Of a stretch of 64,000 bases of DNA, positions 20,897-31,297 are shown piece after piece; position 1 is the first letter of the stretch, and every line of letters begins with the position of its first letter. The DNA lies in assembly GCF_000835495.1 (NCBI RefSeq), contig NW_015622546.1:746883-810882 (forward strand). The letters are read 5' to 3'. Under the pieces are notes generated by a model that did no database searches, was not told the origin of the DNA, and saw only the letters and a program-made list of their open reading frames with translations. A program made the translations under genes and the position numbers. This DNA is from Cladophialophora immunda. Taxonomy: Eukaryota > Ascomycota > Eurotiomycetes > Chaetothyriales > Herpotrichiellaceae.

Positions 20897-22662
20897 ATGG
20901 CGGCCTCTATCTCGCCGTCGGTCATCATGACCCAGATCTCCAGCTACCTCAATGCCAACGAGACCTCCGACGTTCTTTTCCAATCACAACAAGCTGTCAA
21001 TGCCATCGGCACCTACAAGTGGTTCATTGGCACGGGCATTTTCGTCCTGGTTACCGCCATCCAGATCATCAAATATGCGCTTAGGGACCGTCCTCCCCCA
21101 GGTCTCAAGCTCATCCCGGGCCCTACGAGCACCATCCCCTACATCGGACGTGTCCATGATGTCGACCCAATGGCCCCTTGGTTTGCGATGAAGAAGTTCT
21201 GTGATGAATATAATGGAATTTTCCGCTCCACCATCTGCGGTGAGATGCATATCTGGGTGGGTGATTCACAGATTGCCTATGACTTGCTCTGCAAGAAGGC
21301 TCGAATCTACTCTTCTCGTCCCATGGTGCCTGCGGTTCCGGGAAGTGATTCTCAAGGACAGTACCTGCCCCTTTTGGCTCACGACGGTAAGTTTACCATG
21401 ACAGCGCATTATCCAAGGTTCCAAATTCTAATGTCAAAAATACAGACCACTGGCGCAACCAACGCAAGTTCGCCCACACCGTCTTGACCCAGGGCTTCAA
21501 CCAAAAGTACTATGGCTATGTCAGCCACGAGTGCAAGCGATTCCTCTACAAACTCCTCATGGACCCCAAGGACCACTTCGCTTTGACCGATCGATTCTGC
21601 GGTCGCATCAGCGCTCGTCTCGGTTATGGTAGCCCCGCCTCCGCTGCTGCCCACTGCAAGAACGCTGGTGAATTCATTCCCCAGATTTCCCCCTCGGGCC
21701 CCATCACCAACCTTTTGCCTTTCTTGGGTAGCCTTCCTGAATGGATCAACCCGTCGATCAAACGCGTGCGTGAGCGACGTGAAAAGGAAGAGAAGCTCTG
21801 GAAGGGTCTCATGAAGCAAGTGCGTTTGGAAATGGACCAAGGCATCGCTCCCATCAGTTACGCACGCACCTACTTTGAGCGCAAGGAAGCCGAAGCTGGC
21901 AGCCGATCTTTTGGTTTCGACGACCATGAGGCTGCCTACGCTGTTGGTATGTTGGTGACTGTCGCCATCTTCACTATCGGTGGTCCTCTCTACTGCTTCT
22001 TCCTCGCCATGGTCCTCCACCCCGAATGGCAAGAGAAGGTCCGCAAGGAATACGACGAAGTCATTGGCGACCGTGTCATTGAAGTCTCGGATGCTCCCAA
22101 CCTCCCCATTCTCCGTGCTGCCATCAAGGAGTGCGTCAGATGGCGACCACCAGTGCCGTTGGGTGTGCCCCGTCTTCTCGAAGAGGATGATGAATGGAAC
22201 GGCTACTACCTGCCCAAGGGTGCTGTTATCCACGCCGTCGATCTCGCTCTTGCCCGCAACCCTGAGCTCTACCCCGATGCCGAGACCTACAACCCGGATC
22301 GATGGCTCCAGAAGGAGTTCCCCACTTACAAGGAGCCTCTTACAGAGCATCCCAGACTCATGGGTCACCATGGTTTCGGAATGGGTCGTCGCATGTGCCC
22401 TGGTATTGAAGTCACCGAGGCTGAGTTGCTTGTCGCTTGCGGCAGCATCGTTGGCTGCTTCGAACTCAAACCCTACATGGATGCCAATGGTCAACCCAAG
22501 TGGCCTGATTCCAATGCCTTCACGCCCAACTTGATTGGTGGCCCTCTACCTTTCGAGATGGATGTCAAGGTCCGAAGCCCCGAAAAGGCTGCCCGCATCA
22601 AGGCTTGGTATGAGGAGAGTGTCGCGGATGAGGCTGCCGGAAAGATTGCCGCTGGCTTGTGA
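20897..22662 (+). CDS. Cytochrome P450 (OMST oxidoreductase-like type) with unusual I-helix
   Basis: ER-membrane heme monooxygenase of 568 residues. Exons are 20897-21386 and 21446-22662 (GTAAGT...TACAG). I chose the ATG in CCAATAATGG; the open frame upstream contains only a TTG. A membrane anchor lies at about 45-62 (GTGIFVLVTAIQIIKYAL), then the proline hinge PPPGLKLIPGP. Later motifs are the K-helix IKECVRWRPP (E and R present), the PERF-like YNPDRW and the heme loop FGMGRRMCPG, with Cys481 as thiolate ligand. The I-helix is atypical: where most P450s have (A/G)GxDT, this has AIFT followed by IGGP, so the Thr is kept but the acidic residue is not. The heme loop and C-terminus recall fungal P450s annotated as O-methylsterigmatocystin oxidoreductase-like; the substrate is unknown. 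The downstream neighbour is an amino-acid permease; no biosynthetic backbone gene is nearby. Confidence 0.92.
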
Positions 22663-23746
22663 CGGGGTCGTCGACTATAATTTATATCATGCAAGGGCAG
22701 CTTTGGCTGCTCTTGGAGATATTCTGCTGACATTTGATTAAATGCAAGGCGTTGTTGGGAAAACCAATTTCAGACATGTTGGATATTTGAGGCCGCTCTC
22801 ATGTTTGCGCGCTGATGAGAATGACTCGACGCTGACCACTTCGTTGGACAAACTGTACAGATACTCTCTGAGACCGCGAGGAGTGAGATGTGTTGGGAGC
22901 AGGGGTATATAAGTTCTTTGCGACTTTTGGGTAGAAGCAATTTAACGACCATGTAATCTACACCATACCTTTATTTTCATCCTACGTCGCCGCTCTTGTC
23001 AATGGTTCATAGAGCACAGCAGGTTCAGACGATCACATATGCCCTTTGCTTGATACTCGTACGACGTCGATCAGGAAAGTCGTTCGGCCAACGTTATTGG
23101 GCGCCGGTTGCTGCCGATAAGCACCCTCCTCTTTGCCAGGGGTCGACATATCGAAGATGGGACCTTTTGCCCACCCTCGACACAAATAACCAATCTCTCT
23201 GTATCGCTTTGATCCCACGAGGGTTGCGCTTGTCCCATAAAGGCTCACCGCGTCGGCTCTGGTGCGTTCCTACCTTCCGCCTTTGGCCTGGCGACTTTGA
23301 CCTTCCTCAACGCTACAAGTGCACGACACACCTGCGATGGCCCATCTGCCGTATCTTGCAACCCTGGTATATGGTCGAGCACTGGCCATCACTAGACTGC
23401 ATGAAGCCCCCGCAGGGAATTGTCGCTCTTCAGTGGCGATTTGTCAAGATTCTGCGATCTGGACCATGGCCATTCTCCCTGAGCTGGCGACAGATCTGAT
23501 GTCGCATCGATATGGTCGCGCTTGAAGACCGCTTCTTTTGTCTTTATGCTCAATCTTTCCTTCGAGTCCTTAGGTCTTCGACGGCTCACGGGAAGCAGGA
23601 GTTCTCATGAGTTTCTGATATCCTTTGAGTCCGATTTGTTGTTGATACAAATTTTTGGCTCTCAACACTGTGGGACTTCAGTTGCTTCTTCGCTCTTTGC
23701 GGGTATCTGACCACGATAAGAACAAACCCGCCCTCATCTGCTCAAA
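22663..23746. other. Intergenic region upstream of the permease gene
   Basis: About 1.1 kb. It contains a good TATATAAG at 22906-22913. A 167-codon open frame beginning at an ATG at 22999 lies 86 bp after the TATA; its product is Arg/Trp/Pro-rich with no domain and may be leader sequence. Otherwise nothing recognised. Confidence 0.45.
22906..22913 (+). promoter_or_regulatory. Candidate TATA box
   Basis: TATATAAG in a G-rich setting. It is about 830 bp upstream of the permease ATG, so it implies either a long leader for that gene or a separate short transcript starting near 22940. Prediction from motif only. Confidence 0.4.
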
Positions 23747-25755
23747 ATGAGCGCTCATCATGGGGTGGAACCTCCTCTTCACCACCATGACGGCAGAGAC
23801 GACGGGATGTACAGCGTTGAGAAAACACACGACTCAAAATTCGTCTTGGCTACGGACGAAGAGTCTCCCTCCGACAACAGCTTACAAGAAGGTCACCATG
23901 GTCTCTCCGGTGACACCGCTCAGGATATCAGGGACATGTTTAGACTCGGCAAGCGTCAGGAATTCAAACGCAACTTTTCTCTCATCTCCACGCTTGGGTT
24001 CATATCGATGTGAGTTGAGTGCTTTCCTCAATCTTAGTGCAAGGGGAACTCTCGGAATGTCTTCATTGGCCCTGTCCCAGCTAGGTACTCGCTTTTTCAT
24101 GCTATCAGCCCGACAGCGTGCTAATAACAACCTCAACATCTCAGCTACATGGCAACATGGGAATTTGTCTTGGTCTCCCTTGCCTTGGGCTTGGTCAACG
24201 GCGGATTCGCCGGGCTTTTCTGGACGTTCATTGGGACCATCCTCTGCTATTCCACCGTCGTGGCAAGTCTTGCAGAAATGGAATCGATGGCCCCTACCAG
24301 TGGTGGACAATACCACTGGGTGTCGGAATTCGCTCCCAGTCACTACCAGAAATTTCTCAGTTATTCCGCAGGCTGGATGTCAACTCTGGGCTGGCTCGCT
24401 AGTTGCGCTTCAGGGGTCTTCGTCTGCAGCACCCTCATCGAAGTTCTGATCGAGATCTCGGACGTGGATTTTGTGTTTCCAAACTGGCAATACACTCTCA
24501 TCAGTATCGCCCTGTTGGTCATCACGATCTTCTTCAACACCTGGGGTGCCACGACGCTGCCAATGATTGAGACTATCAGCTTGGTGGGCCATATCCTTGG
24601 CTTTTTGGTCACAATTATACCGCTCTGGGGTAAGTCCTACCTTCGACTTGAAATCATACACGTACGGCCGACTTATGCCGTTCCTCTGAACAGTCATGTG
24701 TCCCAAGAACAGCGCAAAGGATGTATTCGCAACTTTCGTCGATAATGGAGGATGGGGTAACGTCGGAACTGCATGCCTTGTCTCACAGGTTGCTATCTTG
24801 TATTGCAATTTGGGTAAGCACGTCTTATTTAGTATCGATATCAGACCGAGCCTGATTGCCTGATGTAGGGTCGGACAGCGCGTGCCATATCTCAGAGGAA
24901 GTCGCCGATGCCTCTTTGAACGTCCCTCGCTCAATGTGGTGGAGTTATCTCTTGAATCTTTCCATGGGAATCATAACATTGATTACAATGCTGTTCTGCA
25001 TCGGACCCCTCGACGAGGCCATCAACGCCGAGACACCCTATCTACAACTCTTCCTCAACACTGGCTCGAACGCTGTGGCTTATGTGCTATGCATTCTCCT
25101 CCTAGTGCTCATCTTCAGTGGTGATATCACCGCGCTTGCGACGACGAGCCGTGAGGTCTTTGCATTTTCACGAGATCGTGGATTTCCGTTCTCACGATGG
25201 CTCAGCAAGATTGAACGGCGGCGAAACATTCCATTCAATGCAGTGTACGCCACGTCTTTCTGGTCCGCGGTGCTCTGCGTCATCAACATTGGCTCAACAA
25301 CCGCGTAAGTGCTGTCTCTTCTCTGGATCCTGCGCCGGGGGAGCCGTTGTTATTTCCCCATAATACCGGCAAGGCTAACGAATACTTGCAGCTTCAACAT
25401 TATCATCTCTCTCACGTTGCTGGCTCTGCTCAGCACATATATGGTCTCGATCGGGTGTGTGTGCCTAAAACGGATACGAAAGGAGCCGATGCCCGCGGCG
25501 CGATGGAGCCTGGGACGGTATGGGCTTGCAATCAATATGTTCGCTTTCGTTTACTGCGGATTCGCCATCGTTTTCTGCTGTTTCCCATCAACCTTGCCGG
25601 TCGACACGAGCACAGCAAATTGGGCACCGGCAGTATGGGCGGGCGTGATCTTACTCAGCGTGATATCCTATTTTCTCCATGGAAAGCATCACTTTACGCC
25701 ACCGGTTGTCTTTGTAGAGGGCAAGAGGACAGGGGGGCTCCAGGCGACTGAATGA
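23747..25755 (+). CDS. APC-superfamily amino-acid/GABA/choline permease
   Basis: Plasma- or vacuolar-membrane transporter of 555 residues. Exons are 23747-24009, 24145-24629, 24694-24813, 24869-25304 and 25392-25755; all four introns have GTRAG donors and the joins keep frame. The cytosolic N-terminus is hydrophilic (residues 1-80), followed by about 12 hydrophobic helices starting SLISTLGFISIYMATW. Family hallmarks are the first-helix region, the PTSGGQYHWV loop after TM3, the HISEEVADASLNVPRSM loop after TM6 and the SREVFAFSRDRGFPFSRW loop after TM8. These place it in the amino acid/choline transporter group that contains yeast Uga4 (GABA) and Hnm1 (choline). The exact substrate cannot be read from the sequence. 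Confidence 0.93.
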
Positions 25756-27168
25756 TTCAAGGGCAGGAGAGCGCTGACTACCAAAGCATCGGTCGTACCA
25801 ATTGGCAATAGATGGCAATAGATCAGACTGCCTCATTGGGCTTTCGTTCCACAGCTCTGCTTAGAAGGCCAGCACACTTCCAACTCGAGGCCATATTGCT
25901 GGAACTGCTGGAAGAAAGATGGGATTCTTCCCTCACCGGGCTCCGTCGAGGCCTTTCCGGTCAGCTTTCTAGACCTCTCTCCCCATGACTGACGAATTAC
26001 CATGCGGACAAAAGAACGTCAGGATAGGCTTGGCCTCCTTAATTTGAAGTGTTCTGTGGCGAGAGTATCGCAAAGCCCGAGGTCAGCGAAGCAGTTCTCC
26101 TCCTCGCTTCATTCTCAGCCGCCTTGGCGTCCGCCCTCCTAAGCGAAGGGTGTTCCGCTCACATGGACGTCTGGCCATGGAAGTGGAAAACCCCTCCTGG
26201 TTAGGCGTGGAAGTGGAGGACGAGCTGTCAACTATCGGGCTGTCAAAGAGTCTGGCGGAAAGTCCTTCCACACCGAAATCCGCGCCCAGACGCCCAGACG
26301 CCAAGACCCTTGGCAGCTGAAGTCTTCTTCCCTCCTCGGAGCTTGAAGGGGCGGGTGACGCTTGACTGTTTCTTGATTCTACAGGGCTGGTCCAGCTACG
26401 CCTCTGCGATTTTAAGCGAGGCTGCTTGTGTCCAGTACAGCCCCGGACTGGGAGAATCTTGTGATGCTTTGAGGGTCTCTCCGTCCACACCGCTTTCGGG
26501 CGCGATCTCCCCCCAAGAAATCTCTTTCTTTGTCTGCATTAGACACCTTTTCCTTGATAAGCTGTTCGACTTCGGCCCAGATCCAAGTCAAAAAAGTCAC
26601 CTTTCGGCCAGTGTGGGAGTCTAGCCCCCGTGCATGATTTTCCTGCACGCCCAATCAAGACATGCGGCCAGCCCAAAGCGACCTGTTTGGTGGAAAAGGT
26701 TTCGTGTTCAGCCTCGTATCAGTTGGGGTCCAGACTTGGGTCCGCCAATCCGGGCCAATACAGTCCAGCCGCTAGAGTCAAGCCATGAGCTACCTGGCTT
26801 GCCTGTCGCCGCCTACATGCCCAGCAGTGACAACGCAAGGACGAATCTGCTGGGGGCTCAACTTCGTGTTCGTGCCACTTGCACAGAGGCAGATCCCGGA
26901 CTCTGGTCTTGGGCGCTGGCACCTCCTCCCAAGGTGGTTCGTGTTCGAGGCCAGGGTCCGCTTGCTCCGGCTGTGGAAATGGCTATTGAGGTAGGGTCAA
27001 TCATGAGCCATCCCGACCACTTGATCAAGGGTATATCGAACCCAGCCGCCGCAGCGCTGCAGATCTCCTCTTTTCTATCTTGGTCTCCCTCACTTCCTTC
27101 ACATAGCACAGGGCGCTGCCCTCAAGCTTTGAGTTGCTGATACCGGTGTCAAACACCTGTCGGCTGTC
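25756..27168. other. Intergenic region, permease to mucin-like receptor gene
   Basis: About 1.4 kb without a supported gene. Open frames on both strands (for example 26083-26490 minus and 26634-27140 plus) have unstructured Arg/Ser/Pro-rich products. No repeat or RNA recognised. Confidence 0.5.
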
Positions 27169-28893
27169 ATGATGAGGTTGGGAATGGCTTCTCCCTTATG
27201 TCTGCTTGTTTTTCCCTTTGTGGCGCTTGCGCAGTCCGTGGTCTACACCACCGACTCCAACGGCAATGCGTACACTACAACTGTCTACACTTCAGGCAGC
27301 ACTTATGATGGAGCGACCACGAGCAGCTATTCAACCCCGACCAGTGTCCCTGCCATCCAGACCGTGCCATTCACGGGCCAGGCGTTGCTCGTGGGGACGT
27401 ATGTTTGATATATTCGCGCTATCGCGACTATCGGTATTGATTTTTCTTGACCAGGTGTAACGTTGCTCGATTCACCCTCCTTACCTTCCCTGACGGTGGC
27501 ACGATCGAAGTTCCCCTTGTGGGATGTTCCGACGACCGGCCAGAGTGCTGCCCATCACTGAATTTCACAAAATCCGAGCCAGAAGAGACGGGTTCTGCTT
27601 CCACATCGGCCACAGAGTCGAGCGATGAAGGAGACGGTCATGAGTCTACCACGTCGTGGACAGGCACAACTCCCAGTCCCACTCCAACGGGGATCGTTTC
27701 AATGCTGAGCAATGCCCCACTTACTATTTGTCCAAGGTATCATCAATCTTCCAAGTCCCAGGCTGCAAGGATGTCGGTCTGATATTTGACTACAGTGATA
27801 TGGTTGACATCGATCCAGTCTGTTGGTGAGTCTCGGCCCTTTGCTGTGTCCATGCATTGTCTGGCGTGAACTGACGGCTCCACCAGCCCGATTGGCTTCA
27901 CCACTTATGGCCAAAGCATCATCGGCAACCTCCCCTGTGTAAGCACATTAACCACGACACTCTCGCCCGATTCGGCCGTGCTGGCATCCATAACGTCGAT
28001 GGTATCGGCCTCTCTGGTTGCTCAATCGGAAACGGCAACGACAACCCCAACCGTGAATGTCATCGTCAATCAGTAAGCTCAACCCAAGTCATCTGTGACC
28101 CTAGCCCACGGTTTGCTGTGTTGAAACTAACTTTCTTGCCAGGGTGTGGGCCCTAGGTCTCCCTTGCGCCGACGACGAAGAAGGTGGCGAAGAGGGAGGA
28201 GATCATACTCATTTAAGCACGGGCGCCAAAGTCGGGATCGGGGTGGGCGTTGGCGTCGCGGTTCTCCTCCTTATCGGCTTCCTCTGGGCTTGTCTCGCTG
28301 TCCGCCACCGTCGGCGGGCGAAGATGCGGAAACTCGAAGCCGCAAACACCGCAGCTGGCGGCCCCATCCGTCCAGAATCCGGGGCGTATGCCGCTGCTCG
28401 GGAGAACCCCAAACATATCTCCGTGGCGACGAACATGGCTCCGTCCCCGGCCATGGGCAGCCCGAACATGATGCAGCAGCAGCACCCGTACGGCTCGCCT
28501 ACGCACGGATTCAGCCCGGCTTTTGGATACGCAGCGCCGCAAAGCCAGCCGCCGCAAATGATGCAGGTCCAGGACGCCTACGGCAATCCATACGGCATTC
28601 AGGCCCTCCCTCAAGGATACCCGCCGATGGGCTACCCACAACAATCCCAGTCCCCACCGCCGCCGTTCTACCCCTCGGGCGGCAGCTACGGCCAGGCAGG
28701 GCAATACAAAGACGCACCCGCCGAGGTCGCGGGGGACGAAGTCCGCCACTTCTCACCTCATCGTGAAAGCACGGGGTTCTCGGCCAGCGACACGCGCAGT
28801 CAGGTCACCTCGACCACCGCAGTGGGCAGTTCGCAACCAGGGACGGAGCAGAAACCGCCCGCGGAACTGAGTTCGCAGGGCAGGAGCGAATAG
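27169..28893 (+). CDS. Mucin-like type I membrane receptor/sensor-type protein
   Basis: Probable cell-surface protein, no named family. It begins with a signal peptide (MRLGMASPLCLLVFPFVALAQ) and continues with a Ser/Thr-rich ectodomain containing Cys motifs (ECCPSL, VPGCKD, CCPIGFTTYG), a single transmembrane helix (GIGVGVGVAVLLLIGFLWACLA), a basic stop-transfer RHRRRAK and a cytosolic tail rich in Pro/Gln/Tyr (YGSP, GYPPMGYPQQ) of about 180 residues. Supported exons are 27169-27398, 27455-27825, 27887-28072 and 28143-28893. The second exon changes frame between the CCPSL motif and a following QCPTYYLSKV block near 27710: the simple splice sum is 1538 nt, leaving remainder 2. Either an extra intron (length 2 mod 3) with weak sites lies between about 27545 and 27709, or the gene carries a frameshift. 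The layout recalls fungal wall-stress sensors, but this is inference. Confidence 0.75.
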
Positions 28894-29731
28894 TTCGGAA
28901 AGATACCAGAATGAGAACGTGGGTAGTCGAGAGATGCTATTATGTAACGATGTGGTTTGTGTTTGGGCAACGATCTGGAAACACTCAAAATTTGGGATAA
29001 TGGCGATAAAGTGAAAGGGAAATTGACGAGATATCAAAGGAACGAACGACCCTATCTTCGACGTATTACTTTTCAACATGGAGTACCCTACCTGTGGCTC
29101 TGTCGTTCCACGTTGCTGACTCAAGAATGGTCTAATTTCTCTTGCCTCTGAGTGCATTTGTTAAGACACTGGTGGCTAACATTGCTGGGGAATGCGAGCC
29201 ATCGGCATCGGTTATGCGACGAGGCTCTCACCAATCGTTTTCAAAAGCGGATCTCGGCATAGATCTCCATTTAAAGACTAGTGCTTCTGAAGCAGGTCAT
29301 ACTCGATAGTTGAACCCAGTCCAGCCTTGGACGCTGAAACTCTGCACCTGATGCGCGACATCACATACACCTATGTATTTCCACTTCGGCGCGAACGAAG
29401 GCGAGTCGGCGGCATGGGTGTCGACGCTTGCATTTCCTCACTGGGGACAGCTCCCGACTCTTCCATTCGATCCCCTACCTGGGACACTCGATATGGCCAT
29501 TGTCTGAGACCAGAAAGCACGGCCAGTGTCGATGAGTATTGAACGGATGCTGTATATAAGTGCCACAACTCCTTCCACAATGTCTCATTTTCCTCCCATC
29601 TATCAATATTGCAATCATTTGACACGCTCTACCCAATTGTGCATTGTCTTTGTCCGTATCAATTTGGCTCATGAGCTTCTGGAAACCTTGACAATATCTC
29701 CCCAAGTCTCGAGGACAAGAACGACAACAAG
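28894..29731. other. Intergenic region upstream of second P450
   Basis: About 840 bp. A TATATAAG at 29553-29560 (listed separately) sits well for the P450. Nothing else recognised. Confidence 0.5.
29553..29560 (+). promoter_or_regulatory. Candidate TATA box of second P450 gene
   Basis: TATATAAG located 172 bp upstream of the P450 start ATG at 29732, a sensible distance for a core promoter with a leader of about 140 nt. Motif-only prediction. Confidence 0.5.
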
Positions 29732-31297
29732 ATGCTTGCTGCGGGTAAGTGATCTAATAAAATCTGGGCCTCACCGTCACTTATCAAATCCTTACAAGTT
29801 TGCTTGGCCTGTGTCGCCCTCTTCGCCGTCTTCCAACCCCTTCTCAGCTACCTCAACGATGCCAAACATCTTCGCAAGTTTCCAGCCCCTTCATATGCGG
29901 CTTTTTCCAGCCTTTGGCGAATCAGGCACAACATCAACAAACGTCACTTTGTGGCAATTCATCAAGCTCACCGGGACCTTGGAACCCATGTTCGGATCGC
30001 TCCAAACCACATCTCGATTTCGGATCCCAAGGCTATGAACGACATCTACGGTCACGGGGCTAATTTTCTCAAGGACGCCTGGTACGATGGCGGGGCTGGT
30101 GAACACCGAAACATGGGGGACACGAGGGTCAAGGCCGAACATCAAGCGAAACGGAAAATGTTTGCCCACGTTTTTGCCCAGAAGACCATTGCGAGCTTGG
30201 AACCCGTTGTCACCCAGAAGGCGGCCATGCTGGTACACGAGATCGACCGAAAGGCGGAAGCCGGCCAAGAAATCAACATCAGGCGTTATCTCAACTACTT
30301 CACCATCGACCTCATCACGGAACTTCTCTATGGAGAGTCCCTTGGCTGCCTCGAGCGTGGGGACGACGTGGTCGACGCCGAGACGCGCGAGGGCAAGCTC
30401 TACAAAACCGGGCTGATCCAATCCCTGCACCGTGCGATGAGCATCAACACCGCCCTCGGATTCGAAGCTCCTCTCCTTCCGTACACCAAGAAGCTGTTCG
30501 CCTGGCATCCCTACCGACGAGCCGGCGCGGACTTTGAAAACATCGTCTACCACAACACCATGAAACGCCTCCGGAACGCCGCTGCCGGCGGCGGCGGCGG
30601 CGGCGGCGGCGACGACTTTTTCCAGAGGCTCATGGTGAACAGCCGAGGCGAGAGGCTCGATCTCTCCATGGGCGAGATTCTCGCCGAATGCGGCGTGATC
30701 ATGAACGCGGGCAGCGACACGACGACGGCGGCGCTCACCGGCACCATCTTCCTCCTTTACAAGAACCCCAGGGTCCTGGCGAAACTCCGCGAGGAACTCG
30801 ATCCCGTCATGCGCAACCGCGACGTGCCCCTCTACGACAGTGTTGCCCACCTGCCCTATCTCCGCGCATGCATCGAGGAATCCCTTCGCGTGCGCCCCGC
30901 CAGCACGATGGGTCTGCCCCGAGTCGTTCCTGCGGGCGGCCGAATGATTGCCGGCAAATTCATCGACGAAGGCGTCACCGTCTCGGTGCCCACGTACACC
31001 CTGCTCCGCGACCCCGAGGCGTTTGAGAATCCAGATATGTTTGACCCGGACAGATGGATCAATGGTGACAGAGCGAAGATGTCAAAGGCGCATCTGCCGT
31101 TCAGCATTGGGCCAAGAGCGTGTATTGGAAGGAACATTGCCTATTTTGAGCAGATCATCCTGATTGCCACGTTGACGCACCTTTACGACTTCGAGTTGCC
31201 CTCTGAAGACTTCGAACTGGGCATCATTGAGAGATTCAATGCCAATCCAGATGAGCTGATCGTGAAATGTCGACGAAGACCTACTACACGTGGTTAG
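29732..31297 (+). CDS. Cytochrome P450 (benzoate/isotrichodermin-hydroxylase-like type)
   Basis: ER heme monooxygenase of 503 residues. A tiny first coding exon, 29732-29744 (13 nt, MLAA), is joined through GTAAGT...ACAAG to 29799-31297, which completes the hydrophobic anchor VCLACVALFAVFQPLLSYL. Canonical motifs are all present: I-helix AGSDTT, K-helix EESLRVRP (E and R), the FDPDRW region and heme loop FSIGPRACIGRN with Cys446. A run of eight glycines before FFQRLMVN is coded by a GGC repeat (30585-30611) and is probably a variable loop. The family resembles fungal P450s annotated as benzoate 4-monooxygenase-like or isotrichodermin C-15 hydroxylase-like; the substrate is unknown. It is much more GC-rich than the flanking intergenic DNA. 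Neighbours give no pathway clue. Confidence 0.93.
30585..30611 (+). repeat. GGC triplet repeat in P450 coding region
   Basis: About nine tandem GGC codons coding for Gly inside the second P450. In-frame expansion or contraction would change loop length only. Confidence 0.85.

Noticed and set aside
29891..30850. 319-codon minus-strand frame opposite the second P450
   Set aside because: Antisense to a P450 with complete motifs; Val/Gly/Ala-rich shadow frame.
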